Notes under the pieces: model-generated
Databases searched by the model: none
The model's input: only the letters and a program-made list of their open reading frames with translations
Told to the model about the DNA's origin: nothing
Program-made: the position numbers and the translations under genes
DNA from: Paenibacillus tundrae
GTDB lineage: Bacteria > Bacillota > Bacilli > Paenibacillales > Paenibacillaceae
DNA: 64,000 nucleotides
Direction of reading: 5' to 3'
Assembly (NCBI RefSeq): GCF_030812775.1
Contig: NZ_JAUSTI010000001.1
Location: 372,001 to 436,000 of the forward strand
Shown: one piece after another, positions 56,013 to 64,000 of the stretch
How positions within the stretch are numbered: the first letter of the stretch is position 1
Layout of the letters: each line of letters opens with the position of its first letter

Positions 56013-56040
56013 GATGCTGCTACTCCTCTCACATGCGGAA

Positions 56041-56070
56041 TTAACGAACAGCATTCTGCAAAAATATAAT
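56041..56070 (+). promoter_or_regulatory. possible promoter for the 56092/56244 genes
   Basis: TTAACG (56041-56046) and TATAAT (56065-56070), spacer 18, in the divergent region after the tdk start. Confidence 0.45.
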
Positions 56071-56091
56071 CCTATTATTGAAGTTTGCAAA

Positions 56092-56247
56092 ATGCTGACC
56101 AAAAAAAGCGACCATTACAGAGTACCACAAAATCTTTGTTCAGAGCCAGAACTAATCCTAGCAGCTTTGTGTTACTATATGGAATGTGAAGAGGTTGGCG
56201 ACGGCAGGTCACCATCCAGCAACGAAAGAGAGAGGTGTTACAATTGA
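56092..56247 (+). CDS. possible 51-residue protein
   Basis: An ATG frame directly downstream of a TATAAT promoter encodes 51 residues containing PELILAALCYYMECEE. Its stop overlaps the TTG start of the next gene (TTGA), which would couple them. The ribosome site is weak (TTGAAG) and no homologue is recognised, so it could be merely the leader of the next gene. Confidence 0.35.
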   Translation: MLTKKSDHYRVPQNLCSEPELILAALCYYMECEEVGDGRSPSSNERERCYN

Positions 56248-56456
56248 GTGAAGTTTTAACTGAGTTACAGGCGAGATATGATCGCTTGAAGGAACAAGTG
56301 TTATTGGATGAGACAACGCAGGTCTTCATTGCTGACTTATTGTCAGAAGTAGAGAAACTGCAGACGAGTAATGTAGCTTTGCGTCGTACAATTCTTAAAT
56401 CTTCTTCCAAAGAATCACGCATGTCGACAAAACTTAGGGATGCGTTATACGAATAA
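56244..56456 (+). CDS. small coiled-coil protein
   Basis: A 70-residue, wholly helical and charged protein (SEVLTELQARYDRLKEQ ... FIADLLSEVEKLQTSNVAL) that looks like a short coiled coil; no family recognised. TTG 56244 is chosen because AGAGGTG is about 8 bases upstream; the GTG at 56235 lies within that site. Its stop is immediately before a bidirectional terminator. Confidence 0.65.
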   Translation: MSEVLTELQARYDRLKEQVLLDETTQVFIADLLSEVEKLQTSNVALRRTILKSSSKESRMSTKLRDALYE

Positions 56457-56475
56457 CCCGGAGACTACTCCGGGT
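56454..56475. terminator. bidirectional terminator between convergent genes
   Basis: AACCCGGAG and CTCCGGGTT form a perfect stem over ACTA; the hairpin overlaps both stop codons. T residues on the right are interrupted by C. Confidence 0.75.
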
Positions 56476-56812
56476 TCTCTTCTGTCTTCTTTTTGCGAGG
56501 AAATAGAATACCTGCTGTAATTTTGGCAATCATGGCGAAGGTAAGACCAATACCTGCAAACATGTAGATCACGGTGAACGCTTTACTGAAACCTGTGGAC
56601 GGCACGAACTCAGGATGTCCTACCGTGGTTAAAGTTACGGCGCAGAAGTAGAGCGCATCTATCCAGTGTAAACCCTCTACACGGCTGTAAAATATAGTGC
56701 CTGAAAGTAAGGTAGCCAACGTAAGTGTGAATAGAGCGATAAACTGCGAGTCTTTAAAAGCGTGGAAAATTCCTTTCAGCAGTCGTTTGAGTGTAAGCAA
56801 AAAAGAAATCAC
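56465..56812 (-). CDS. two-helix ion channel with unusual selectivity filter
   Basis: A 115-residue protein of the 2TM pore family: helix 1 (about 24-44, IALFTLTLATLLSGTIFYS), pore helix and filter (WIDALYFCAVTLTTVGHPEF, about 50-70), helix 2 (about 75-100, AFTVIYMFAGIGLTFAMIAKI) and a Lys-rich tail. The filter is TVGHPE where potassium channels have TVGYGD, so ion preference is doubtful. No regulatory domain is attached. Start ATG with no strong ribosome site. Standalone minus-strand gene. Confidence 0.8.
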   Translation of the reverse strand: MISFLLTLKRLLKGIFHAFKDSQFIALFTLTLATLLSGTIFYSRVEGLHWIDALYFCAVTLTTVGHPEFVPSTGFSKAFTVIYMFAGIGLTFAMIAKITAGILFPRKKKTEENPE

Positions 56813-56948
56813 GTTTATTTCATCCTATCTGTATTAAATGTGAAATAGGGTCTCCTGGCGATCCCAGTGGCCTAATATGAATGCAAGTCACTATATCCAT
56901 TTCATAACGTACTATAAAATCGATTTTGCTAGATGTAAATACACAGAC

Positions 56949-56980
56949 AAAAAGCCCGGACTTATGGAGTCCCTCCGGGC
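56949..56980 (-). terminator. terminator of yqzF
   Basis: On the minus strand GCCCGGA and TCCGGGC pair over a 13-base loop, followed by a T-run (A-run at 56949-56953). The stop codon of yqzF lies in the loop. Confidence 0.8.
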
Positions 56981-57279
56981 GTCTCAGTCGCTTCAGGTGT
57001 GCTTTTGGAACGAAAACGAGGGCCTACATAATTTCTCTTGCGGTCACGAAACAGAATCCAGCCTCCGAGAAAGCTCATACCTGCTGCAAATAGGACAAGT
57101 CCGCCGCCAAAGGACAGCCACTGGAATCCTGGTGAGATCTGCTCATTACCGTGTTCGGCGTAAAAGAGAAAAAGCGCATCCTTCATCATTAGAAAACCCT
57201 TCATCGCCATCAATCCGGGTATAACCAGAACCATAATAGCCAAGAAACGCGCAAAGACAAGCCTTGTATTCATCATCAT
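56962..57279 (-). CDS. yqzF: DUF2627 membrane protein YqzF
   Basis: A 105-residue protein with two helices (FARFLAIMVLVIPGLMAMKG and FGGGLVLFAAGMSFLGGWI) and a basic tail; it has the DUF2627 pattern RNYVGPRF. Function unknown. In B. subtilis yqzF sits next to the branched-chain 2-oxoacid dehydrogenase operon, as it does here, divergently. ATG (one of three in a row) follows AAAGGG. Confidence 0.87.
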   Translation of the reverse strand: MMMNTRLVFARFLAIMVLVIPGLMAMKGFLMMKDALFLFYAEHGNEQISPGFQWLSFGGGLVLFAAGMSFLGGWILFRDRKRNYVGPRFRSKSTPEATETPGGTP

Positions 57280-57525
57280 AACCCTTTCTGCCTTATATCG
57301 ACGTTAAATAAAGGTTGCGCTTACAGGTGATGTCTAATTCCATCATAGCTTGGTTTCGTTGAGCTGTCCATGGCGTTAAGGGTAAACTTTGAGTTGCTAG
57401 GTGAAGGAGAGTACAATGGAGTATAACGGATTATAGCTACAACATCAGAATGATTTATCAAAATTGTATCTATTACTCATACAACTTGATTGAAATTACT
57501 ATAACCATAGAGGAGAACAGATAAG

Positions 57526-58950
57526 ATGCCTATTACATGTGATATTGCCATTCTTGGAGGAGGAACCGGGGGATATGTTGCTGCCATTCGAGCGGCTCAG
57601 CTTGGTAAGCAAGTCGTGATTATTGAAAAGGACAAGCTTGGAGGAACTTGCCTGCATCGTGGCTGTATTCCTAGCAAGGCATTACTCCGAAGTGCTGAAG
57701 TATACGCTGAAATTCAAGAGAGCGAAACTTATGGCATAGAAACAACCGGGTCAACGCTTGTATTCCCGAAAGTGCAGGCACGTAAAGATGCAATCGTTGA
57801 GCAATTACATCAAGGTGTTCAGTATTTAATGAAAAAAAATAAAATTCAAGTTGTACATGCCAATGGGCGCGTAATCGGACCATCCATCTTCTCCCCGCAA
57901 AGTGGAGCGGTTGCTGTCGAGTTTGAAGATGGTGAAATGGACACTGTTGTACCGACCAACCTTATTATTGCTACAGGTTCCCGTCCACGTGTATTGCCTG
58001 GTCTAGAGCCGGATGGTCAGTACATTATGAGTAGTGACGAGGCATTGCGGATGGATGAGCTTCCTGCTTCCCTCATTATTATAGGTGGCGGTGTCATCGG
58101 ACTAGAATGGGCTTCAATGCTGAATGACTTTGGTGTTGAAATCACGGTGGTGGAAGCGGCTGAACATGTACTTCCAGCAGAGGATGAAGACGTGGCGAAG
58201 GAAATGCAACGATTGCTCGGCAAACGTGGTGTTCGTTTCCTCACAGGCAGCAAGATTCTGACAGAAACGTATAGTGCACAGAAGGACGGGGTTCAGATCG
58301 ATGTTGAGCTGGGAAATAACAAGCAAGAGACATTAACAGCAGAGAAAATGCTCGTATCTGTGGGAAGACAGGCGAATGTTGAAAATATTGGACTGGAGAA
58401 CACGGATATCAAGTTGGAGCGAGGATTCATTGCGGTGAACAAGCATCTGCAAACTGGTGAAGGACATATCTATGCGATTGGTGATTGTATCGGTGGATTG
58501 CAACTGGCACATGCCGCAAGTCATGAAGGCATTCTCGCTGTGAATCATATCGCGGGCGAGCAGGTTCATGCAGTAGAAGCTCACCGGATACCACGCTGTG
58601 TCTATACACGTCCTGAGGCGGCAAGCATCGGATTTACGGAGACTGAGGCGAAAGAGCGTGGATATGAAGTGAAAACAGGTAAGTTTCCATTCCAAGCCAT
58701 TGGTAAATCACTCGTACAAGGTAGCCGGGATGGTTTCGTGAAGGTGATTGCTGACGTCAAAACGAATGATCTATTGGGTGTACATATGATTGGAACCCAT
58801 GTGACGGAACTTATTGCGGAGGCTTCTTTGGCACAAATGCTTGATGCTACACCATGGGAAGTTGGACAGACGATCCACCCTCACCCGACGTTGTCGGAGA
58901 TTATGGGTGAAGCAATGCTCGCTGTAGATGGAAAAGCCATTGGCATGTAA
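57526..58950 (+). CDS. lpdV: dihydrolipoyl dehydrogenase E3 of branched-chain complex
   Basis: FAD enzyme that reoxidises the lipoyl groups of the E2 core. Active disulfide in GGTCLHRGCIPSKALL (near residue 40), NAD loop IIGGGVIGLEWASML near 185, AIGDCIGGLQLAHAA near 320, and the catalytic HPHPTLSE near 450. 474 residues. It heads the bkd genes. The 246-base gap to yqzF has no recognisable sigma-54 (-24/-12) promoter and no bkdR gene, unlike B. subtilis. A short hairpin with T-run (58967-58986) and a TATAAT (59000-59005) follow it. Confidence 0.94.
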   Translation: MPITCDIAILGGGTGGYVAAIRAAQLGKQVVIIEKDKLGGTCLHRGCIPSKALLRSAEVYAEIQESETYGIETTGSTLVFPKVQARKDAIVEQLHQGVQYLMKKNKIQVVHANGRVIGPSIFSPQSGAVAVEFEDGEMDTVVPTNLIIATGSRPRVLPGLEPDGQYIMSSDEALRMDELPASLIIIGGGVIGLEWASMLNDFGVEITVVEAAEHVLPAEDEDVAKEMQRLLGKRGVRFLTGSKILTETYSAQKDGVQIDVELGNNKQETLTAEKMLVSVGRQANVENIGLENTDIKLERGFIAVNKHLQTGEGHIYAIGDCIGGLQLAHAASHEGILAVNHIAGEQVHAVEAHRIPRCVYTRPEAASIGFTETEAKERGYEVKTGKFPFQAIGKSLVQGSRDGFVKVIADVKTNDLLGVHMIGTHVTELIAEASLAQMLDATPWEVGQTIHPHPTLSEIMGEAMLAVDGKAIGM

Positions 58951-59088
58951 CTTAGATGAGTTATGAGAAAGGTCCTTTCCTTTTTTGGGCAAAAGGGATT
59001 ATAATAAGGTTAAGCCAAGTCTTAGTACCAGGTTATAAGATCGGGTTGTAAGACTGGCATAGGCTCTGATTAAAAGGAGGTACCTCAT

Positions 59089-60117
59089 ATGAGTTCACAA
59101 GGTACTGCAGACGCGGTTCACCGGCATCAACAGCTTGGACTTAGCGATGGAGAAGTATTAGACATGTACAAATATATGCTGCTTGCACGAAAGTTCGACG
59201 AGCGTTGCTTGTTGCTTCAGCGAGCCGGCAAAATTAACTTTCACGTATCTGGTGTAGGTCAGGAAGCTGCACAAGTAGGTGCTGCTTTTGGCTTGGATCG
59301 GAATAACGATTATTATTTACCTTATTACCGTGATTACGGATTCGTACTGGCAGTTGGCATGACTCCGCGTGAGTTAATGTTGTCTGCCTTTGCCAAAGCA
59401 GAGGATCCGAACAGTGGCGGCCGACAAATGCCAGGACACTTTGGCCACAAGAAGCTACGGATTGTTACAGGCTCCAGCCCAGTGACAACGCAGGTTCCTC
59501 ATGCCGTAGGCTTCGCACTTGCAGCCAAAATGAAGAAGCAGGAATTTGTTTCTTTTGTTACCTTTGGTGAAGGATCGAGTAACCAGGGAGACTTCCATGA
59601 AGGTGCTAACTTTGCAGGTGTGCATAAGTTGCCTGTAATCATCATGTGTGAGAATAACCAATACGCCATTTCAGTACCGATTCACAAGCAGCTTAGTGGT
59701 AAAGTTTCAGATCGTGCGTTAGGTTATGGCTTCCCGGGTATTCGTGTGGATGGTAACGATGCATTAGAAGTATATGCTGCTGTTAAGGAAGCACGTCGTC
59801 GTGCAATCGCTGGCGAAGGACCTACCCTTATTGAAGCGATGATGTACCGTTTGTCACCGCATTCTACTTCTGATAACGATTTGGCTTACCGAACGAAGGA
59901 AGAAGTTGATGAGAACTGGAAAAAAGACGGCGTGCCACGCATGAAAAACTATTTGATCGATTGCGGCATCTGGGATGAAGCCCGGGATGCGGATCTGGCT
60001 TCCCAGCTCGCGCTGGAAATGAAAGAAGCGACTGAATATGCAGACAACGCGCCATATCCAAAACCTGAGGACACTCTGACGCACGTTTATGCGGACAGCG
60101 AAGAAGGGGGACGGTAA
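59089..60117 (+). CDS. bkdAA: branched-chain 2-oxoacid dehydrogenase E1 alpha
   Basis: Thiamine diphosphate decarboxylase subunit acting on 2-oxoisovalerate and related acids, source of branched acyl-CoA primers for anteiso/iso fatty acids. The ThDP/Mg motif is GEGSSNQGDFHEGANFAG, near residue 165, ending in CENNQYAIS. The phosphorylation-loop region RLSPHSTSDND is conserved. 342 residues. AAAAGGAGG precedes the ATG; bkdAB starts 2 bases after the stop. Confidence 0.95.
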   Translation: MSSQGTADAVHRHQQLGLSDGEVLDMYKYMLLARKFDERCLLLQRAGKINFHVSGVGQEAAQVGAAFGLDRNNDYYLPYYRDYGFVLAVGMTPRELMLSAFAKAEDPNSGGRQMPGHFGHKKLRIVTGSSPVTTQVPHAVGFALAAKMKKQEFVSFVTFGEGSSNQGDFHEGANFAGVHKLPVIIMCENNQYAISVPIHKQLSGKVSDRALGYGFPGIRVDGNDALEVYAAVKEARRRAIAGEGPTLIEAMMYRLSPHSTSDNDLAYRTKEEVDENWKKDGVPRMKNYLIDCGIWDEARDADLASQLALEMKEATEYADNAPYPKPEDTLTHVYADSEEGGR

Positions 60118-60119
60118 AC

Positions 60120-61106
60120 ATGGCGGTTATGGAATATATTGATGCAATCCGTCTGGCGATGAAGGAAGAGATGGAACGAGACGAGAATGTATTTGTGCTC
60201 GGGGAGGACGTAGGAGTCAAAGGCGGCGTGTTCACAACGACCAAAGGGCTACAAGAACAGTTTGGCGACATGCGAGTCATGGACACACCGTTGTCTGAAT
60301 CGGCCATTGCTGGTGTGGCTATTGGTGCGGCAATGTATGGCATGAAGCCAATTGCTGAGATGCAGTATTCGGATTTCATGCTGCCAGCAACGAACCAGAT
60401 CATAAGCGAAGCAGCCAAAATCCGCTATCGCTCTAACAATGACTGGAGTTGTCCTATTGTCATCCGTGCACCGATCGGCGGCGGTATTTTTGGCGGTCTT
60501 TATCACTCCCAATGTCCAGAATCGATTTTTTTTGGTACACCAGGGTTAAAAATTGTAGCTCCTTACTCGGCATATGATGCCAAAGGATTGCTTAAGGCGG
60601 CTGTTCGTGATCCAGACCCTGTACTCTTTTTTGAGAACAAAAAATGTTACAAGCTGATTAAGGAAGATGTGCCTGAGGATGACTACATTGTTCCTCTTGG
60701 CAAAGCCAATGTACTTCGCGAAGGTGCGGATATTACCGTGATCGGATACAGTCAACCGTTGCACTTCGTTATGCAGGCTGCGGAAGAACTGGAACGTGAA
60801 GAAGGTATTACAGCACACGTTCTTGACTTACGTACATTACAACCGCTTGATCGTGAAGCCATTATTGCATCCGCAAGGTTGACGGGCAAAGTACTGATTG
60901 TGCACGAAGATAACAAAACGGGCGGCGTTGGTGCCGAAGTTGCTGCCATAATTAGCGAAGAGTGCTTGTTTGACCTGGACGCGCCGATTCAGCGCTTATG
61001 CGGTCCAGATGTGCCAGCTATGCCGATTAGCCCAACCTTGGAGAAGTTTTATATGCTGAGCAAGGATAAAGCGAAGGAAGCTATGCGCACACTCGCCGAG
61101 TATTAA
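60120..61106 (+). CDS. bkdAB: branched-chain 2-oxoacid dehydrogenase E1 beta
   Basis: Beta subunit of the E1 heterotetramer, 328 residues. Hallmarks: NVFVLGEDVGVKGGVF near residue 25, DTPLSESAIAGVAIGAA, PIGGGIFGGLYHSQ, and the C-terminal transketolase-like domain GKVLIVHEDNKTGGVGAEV. ATG follows GAAGGGGG within the end of bkdAA. The next 176 bases contain a hairpin before bkdB. Confidence 0.95.
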   Translation: MAVMEYIDAIRLAMKEEMERDENVFVLGEDVGVKGGVFTTTKGLQEQFGDMRVMDTPLSESAIAGVAIGAAMYGMKPIAEMQYSDFMLPATNQIISEAAKIRYRSNNDWSCPIVIRAPIGGGIFGGLYHSQCPESIFFGTPGLKIVAPYSAYDAKGLLKAAVRDPDPVLFFENKKCYKLIKEDVPEDDYIVPLGKANVLREGADITVIGYSQPLHFVMQAAEELEREEGITAHVLDLRTLQPLDREAIIASARLTGKVLIVHEDNKTGGVGAEVAAIISEECLFDLDAPIQRLCGPDVPAMPISPTLEKFYMLSKDKAKEAMRTLAEY

Positions 61107-61112
61107 TGGTCT

Positions 61113-61150
61113 AGAGAGGTTGTTTGAAGGTACTGAATAACAATCTCTCT
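61113..61150 (+). other. hairpin between bkdAB and bkdB
   Basis: AGAGAGGTTGTT pairs with AACAATCTCTCT (one wobble) over 14 bases, with no T-run after. It may tune mRNA stability within the operon; TACAAT at 61235-61240 could be a weak internal -10. Confidence 0.45.
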
Positions 61151-61282
61151 GAACATGAACGCATAGATTTGTTTTTCAAGAACGTTGTATGAAATTGTTC
61201 TGAAGTATGACTGCTTCCAAAGTACATGTTATGCTACAATTTCCATATGAGGTTAAATGTAAAGTTTGGAGTGATATAACCA

Positions 61283-62740
61283 ATGAGTATGAAATGGATC
61301 GAGGTCATTATGCCACAACTGGCGGAATCGCTGGTCTCGGCTACCATAGCAAAATGGTTGAAAAAACCGGGCGATCAAGTGGAGCAGTACGAACCGATCT
61401 GTGAAGTCATTACGGATAAAGTTAATGCTGAGATTCCATCGACTGTTGATGGAATCATGGGTGATCTACTCGTAGAAGAAGGTGCAACTATTGCTGTTGG
61501 TGAAGTCATTTGCCGTATGCAAGTTGAAGCTTCTGAACAAGGCGTGGCAACACAAGAGACGCAGGCTTCGCAGGATCTACATCAAGAGCCAGTTCGTGAA
61601 CGGCAAGCTTCGGTTCAATCAGCGAGTACAAATGCTGGCGGTGCAATTGCACATGATCCGAATCAGCCGATGCGTAACCGCTACTCGCCAGCAGTACAAA
61701 CACTGGCAGCGGAGCACGGTTTGAATTTACAGAGCATCCAAGGTACAGGCGCGGGTGGACGTATTACACGTAAAGACGTACTGGCAGTCATTGCACAAGG
61801 CGGACAAGGAGCATCTACGCAGGCTACACCATCGACTGGGCAGAATGCTTCCGCTGGGGTATCAGCTGCTTCACCGTCACCGTTTAGTGGAATGAATCGG
61901 AATGATGCACAAGTCTCTAGTGCTGCTTCAGGTGCAGCTGTTCCAGCTGCTGATGCTGGCATTCCAGTCAGACATTCGGGCATTCATCTGACCGAGAGTC
62001 CGAAAATTCCACAAATTGAAGTGGAAGGCGGCGGACAGGGAAGATCAGAATACTTTATTGATGTTACCCCTGTACGAAATGCAATCGCTCGTAATATGCG
62101 GCAAAGTGTATCGGAAATCCCTCATGCTTGGACCATGATTGAGGTAGACGTTACTAATCTGGTTATGCTGCGTAACAAACTCAAGGATGAGTTCAAGCGC
62201 AAAGAAGGCATCAATCTGACGTACTTATCATTCATGATGAAGGGTGTCGTAAATGCAATTAAGGACTACCCGATTATGAACTCTGTTTGGGCCGTCGATA
62301 AAATTATTGTGAAACGCGACATTAACCTATCTATGGCTGTGGGTACAGAAGATTCCGTCTTGACGCCTGTAATTAAACATGCAGATCAGCGTAATATCGC
62401 AGGTCTGGCTCGTGAGATTGATGACTTGGCACGGAAAACTCGAGAAGGAACGTTGAAGCTTGATCATATGCAAGGTGGAACGTTCACGGTGAACAATACC
62501 GGATCGTTTGGTTCAATCCTATCTCAACCGATCATCAATTATCCACAAGCGGCTATTCTGACGTTTGAATCCATTGTGAAGAAACCAGTCGTTATTAACG
62601 ATATGATCGCAGTTCGCTCCATGGCGAATCTCTGTCTGTCCCTAGATCATCGTATTCTGGATGGTGTAATCAGTGGGCGATTCTTGCAACGGGTCAAAGA
62701 GAATCTTGAAGGTTATAACATGGAGACCAAAGTTTATTAA
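61283..62740 (+). CDS. bkdB: branched-chain 2-oxoacid dehydrogenase E2 (dihydrolipoyl acyltransferase)
   Basis: Core of the complex; transfers the branched acyl group from lipoate to CoA. Lipoyl domain (1-80) with ITDKVNAEIPS bearing the lipoylated Lys near residue 44, an E1/E3-binding domain (about 130-170; YSPAVQTLAAEHGLNL), a Ser/Ala-rich linker, and the catalytic domain (about 255-485) ending in DHRILDGVISGRFL with the catalytic His. 485 residues, longer than B. subtilis owing to the linkers. lipB, a gene for lipoate attachment, follows. Confidence 0.94.
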   Translation: MSMKWIEVIMPQLAESLVSATIAKWLKKPGDQVEQYEPICEVITDKVNAEIPSTVDGIMGDLLVEEGATIAVGEVICRMQVEASEQGVATQETQASQDLHQEPVRERQASVQSASTNAGGAIAHDPNQPMRNRYSPAVQTLAAEHGLNLQSIQGTGAGGRITRKDVLAVIAQGGQGASTQATPSTGQNASAGVSAASPSPFSGMNRNDAQVSSAASGAAVPAADAGIPVRHSGIHLTESPKIPQIEVEGGGQGRSEYFIDVTPVRNAIARNMRQSVSEIPHAWTMIEVDVTNLVMLRNKLKDEFKRKEGINLTYLSFMMKGVVNAIKDYPIMNSVWAVDKIIVKRDINLSMAVGTEDSVLTPVIKHADQRNIAGLAREIDDLARKTREGTLKLDHMQGGTFTVNNTGSFGSILSQPIINYPQAAILTFESIVKKPVVINDMIAVRSMANLCLSLDHRILDGVISGRFLQRVKENLEGYNMETKVY

Positions 62741-62817
62741 GTTTTTGTTGATTATGCTGTAACTAAATATTCCGAATAGAAACATCGATGTTAGATGTGA
62801 AATGAAGGGTTATGGAG

Positions 62818-62848
62818 AAGTGTATGGCCGTAGGCCGTGCACTTTTCC
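62818..62848 (+). terminator. hairpin after bkdB
   Basis: AAGTGTATGGCC and GGCCGTGCACTT pair along all 12 positions (with two G-T pairs) over a GTA loop, followed by only a few T. Probable end of the bkd transcript, but weak. Confidence 0.5.
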
Positions 62849-62911
62849 CGCTGTATATGGTTGGGCGCTCATGAATAAATTGCACATTGAAGGAAAAGGG
62901 TGTGGGAGATC

Positions 62912-63619
62912 ATGAACAAGCCTATGGATGTGGCATACATACCAATGCTTGATTATGAAGAGGCTTGGAACCGGCAAAAAGCGATTGTGCAGCAACTTGA
63001 TGAAGGCGTAGGAGTGGAACAACTACTTTTGCTTCAGCATCCACCTACGTATACGATTGGTTCTCAAAATCATCCTGAGCATCTACTTTTAAGTGAGGAG
63101 CAATTACGAGAGCAAGGAATCTCCGTGTTTCAAATTGACCGCGGCGGTGATATTACTTATCATGGCCCTGGTCAGCTTGTGGGTTATCCTTTGCTTGTGC
63201 TCGGACGAGATGAAGATCTCGATTTACATGCCTATCTGCGCAGATTAGAACAGGTCATCATTGATTATTTATCAGATCAAGGCGTTGATGCAGGACGCAA
63301 AGAAGGGTACACAGGAGTCTGGATTGGGGATATGAAGATCGCCGCGATCGGTGTAAAGTTCAATCGTTGTAAGACGAGGAGAGGTTTTGTAACAAGCCAT
63401 GGATTTGCTTTTAATGTTACGTCAGGGATTCAGCATGAAGGATTTCAAGGTATTGTCCCTTGCGGCATTGAGCAATACGGGGTGACCTCACTAGAGGATG
63501 TGACAGGACAAACCTACGAGATACAACGGGTTGCACAAGATATTGTTCCCTATTTCAGCAGGCTGTTCTCCTATGAGATGAATTGGATCTCAGAAAAAGA
63601 AGCCCTTCACCGTCTGTAA
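62912..63619 (+). CDS. lipB: octanoyl-ACP:protein N-octanoyltransferase LipB
   Basis: Moves the octanoyl chain from acyl carrier protein to the lipoyl domains of 2-oxoacid dehydrogenases or GcvH, before sulfur insertion by LipA. LipB signatures are complete: HPPTYTIGSQ, RGGDITYHGPGQLVGYP with its His, GMKIAAIGVKF-like sequence with the catalytic Lys (DMKIAAIGVKF), SHGFAFNV, and GIVPCGI with the acyl-accepting Cys. 235 residues with ATG 62912. B. subtilis uses LipM/LipL instead of LipB, so this is a lineage difference. It follows the lipoylated BkdB. Confidence 0.93.
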   Translation: MNKPMDVAYIPMLDYEEAWNRQKAIVQQLDEGVGVEQLLLLQHPPTYTIGSQNHPEHLLLSEEQLREQGISVFQIDRGGDITYHGPGQLVGYPLLVLGRDEDLDLHAYLRRLEQVIIDYLSDQGVDAGRKEGYTGVWIGDMKIAAIGVKFNRCKTRRGFVTSHGFAFNVTSGIQHEGFQGIVPCGIEQYGVTSLEDVTGQTYEIQRVAQDIVPYFSRLFSYEMNWISEKEALHRL

Positions 63620-63644
63620 TGGAGACAGTTCAAGACTTCATGTT

Positions 63645-63746
63645 TTAACCAAATAATAATGGTTCGAGAGCAATGAATAGGGTGGAGCCAACCATGGCGA
63701 TTAGCATGATGTAGACAATGATGCGAAACCATTTTTTTCTTTGCAT
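63645..63746 (-). CDS. prli42: stressosome-associated protein Prli42-like
   Basis: A 33-residue frame too short for most gene finders: MQRKKWFRIIVYIM followed by LIAMVGSTLFIALEPL. It has a basic N-terminus and one membrane helix, and the KKxxRxxVYxMLxxMxxST pattern matches Prli42, the Listeria miniprotein that anchors the stressosome. AAAGGAG lies before the ATG on the minus strand. No rsbR/S/T genes are in the window. Identification is by pattern memory; the short length limits certainty. Confidence 0.7.
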   Translation of the reverse strand: MQRKKWFRIIVYIMLIAMVGSTLFIALEPLLFG

Positions 63747-63828
63747 GATGAGCGAACTCCTTTCAACCAAGAAATAAAAAACCACAGTAATGTTATTGTA
63801 CCGTATCCACGTAAGGGAGGAAAGTCCT

Positions 63829-64000
63829 ATGATTAATCAAAAGCGTGTCGTAGATCATTTTATGGAACTTGTACAGATTGATAGTGAGACGAAGAACGAA
63901 CATAATATCTCTAAGGTGTTAAAAGAACAGTTCGCGGCTCTTGGTCTCAGCGTATATGAGGACAATACAATGGAGAAAACGGGGCATGGTGCCGGTAATC
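63829..64000 (+). CDS. M20-family PepT-like peptidase (3' truncated by window end)
   Basis: First 57 residues of a zinc peptidase related to tripeptidase T and B. subtilis YqjE: MINQKRVVDHFMELVQID followed by SETKNEHNISKVLKEQF, and a GHGAGN motif like the family's N-terminal strand. AAGGGAGGA precedes the ATG. The metal ligands and the rest lie beyond the window. Confidence 0.8.
   Translation, partial: MINQKRVVDHFMELVQIDSETKNEHNISKVLKEQFAALGLSVYEDNTMEKTGHGAGN

Noticed and set aside
57280..57525. Sigma-54 promoter for the bkd genes
   Set aside because: No TGGCAC-N5-TTGCA-like element was found in the gap, and no BkdR gene is present.
62829..62876. 16-codon frame (MAVGRALFPLYMVGRS) before lipB
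   Set aside because: It overlaps the hairpin at 62818-62844, whose pairing explains the sequence better.

Overview
The window is a contiguous piece of the chromosome of a low-to-moderate GC, endospore-forming Bacillota, most likely a Paenibacillus. The evidence is the complete spoIIIA operon, spoIVB, spo0A and spore photoproduct lyase, strong AGGAGG ribosome sites, a T-box leader, frequent TTG/GTG starts, and the gene order yqhQ-yqhR-aroQ-papA-efp ... spoIIIAA-AH-accBC-yqhY-nusB-folD-xseAB-ispA-dxs-tlyA-argR-recN-spoIVB-spo0A, which is the Bacillus subtilis order. No rRNA, tRNA, CRISPR array, transposase or prophage gene was seen.

Layout. 0-6.8 kb: the 3' end of a Fur-family (Zur-like) gene, yidD, a T-box-controlled metG, then a zinc uptake operon (znuA-znuC-znuB) with a Zur-type operator on its promoter, and ccdA. 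7-11.7 kb: splB (minus), mntR, a secreted GHL10-type glycosyl hydrolase and a patatin lipase. 11.7-16.4 kb: a small membrane protein and yqhQ (minus), then yqhR, aroQ, papA, efp. 16.5-25.1 kb: an insertion relative to the B. subtilis order, holding lysC-type aspartokinase and a beta-mannoside locus (LacI regulator, two permeases, binding lipoprotein, GH2 mannosidase). 25.3-47.3 kb: the core block of sporulation, fatty acid (accBC), isoprenoid (ispA, dxs), DNA repair (xseAB, recN) and folate (folD) genes, ending in spo0A.

47.5-56.8 kb is an accessory stretch. It holds small membrane and zinc-ribbon proteins, a degenerate GGDEF protein, a FlxA-like coiled-coil protein, a Fur-box-controlled module (an AraC-type regulator fused in one reading frame to a siderophore-binding lipoprotein, followed by a Fur-box-controlled ferredoxin-NADP reductase-like enzyme), an NlpC/P60-like hydrolase, tdk with an altered P-loop, and a two-helix ion channel with an altered filter. 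56.9-62.7 kb: yqzF and the branched-chain 2-oxoacid dehydrogenase genes lpdV-bkdAA-bkdAB-bkdB. The end carries lipB, a 33-residue Prli42-like gene on the minus strand, and the start of a PepT-like peptidase.

Most of the window is ordinary core genome. The items most worth a second look are the AraC/lipoprotein fusion (a possible membrane-tethered ferric-siderophore sensor with an internal translation start), a multi-helix leader RNA candidate upstream of yqhY, a long inverted repeat upstream of efp, and the altered active sites of tdk and the ion channel. Several gene starts were moved from the longest open frame because a promoter, operator or ribosome site lies inside the longer version.
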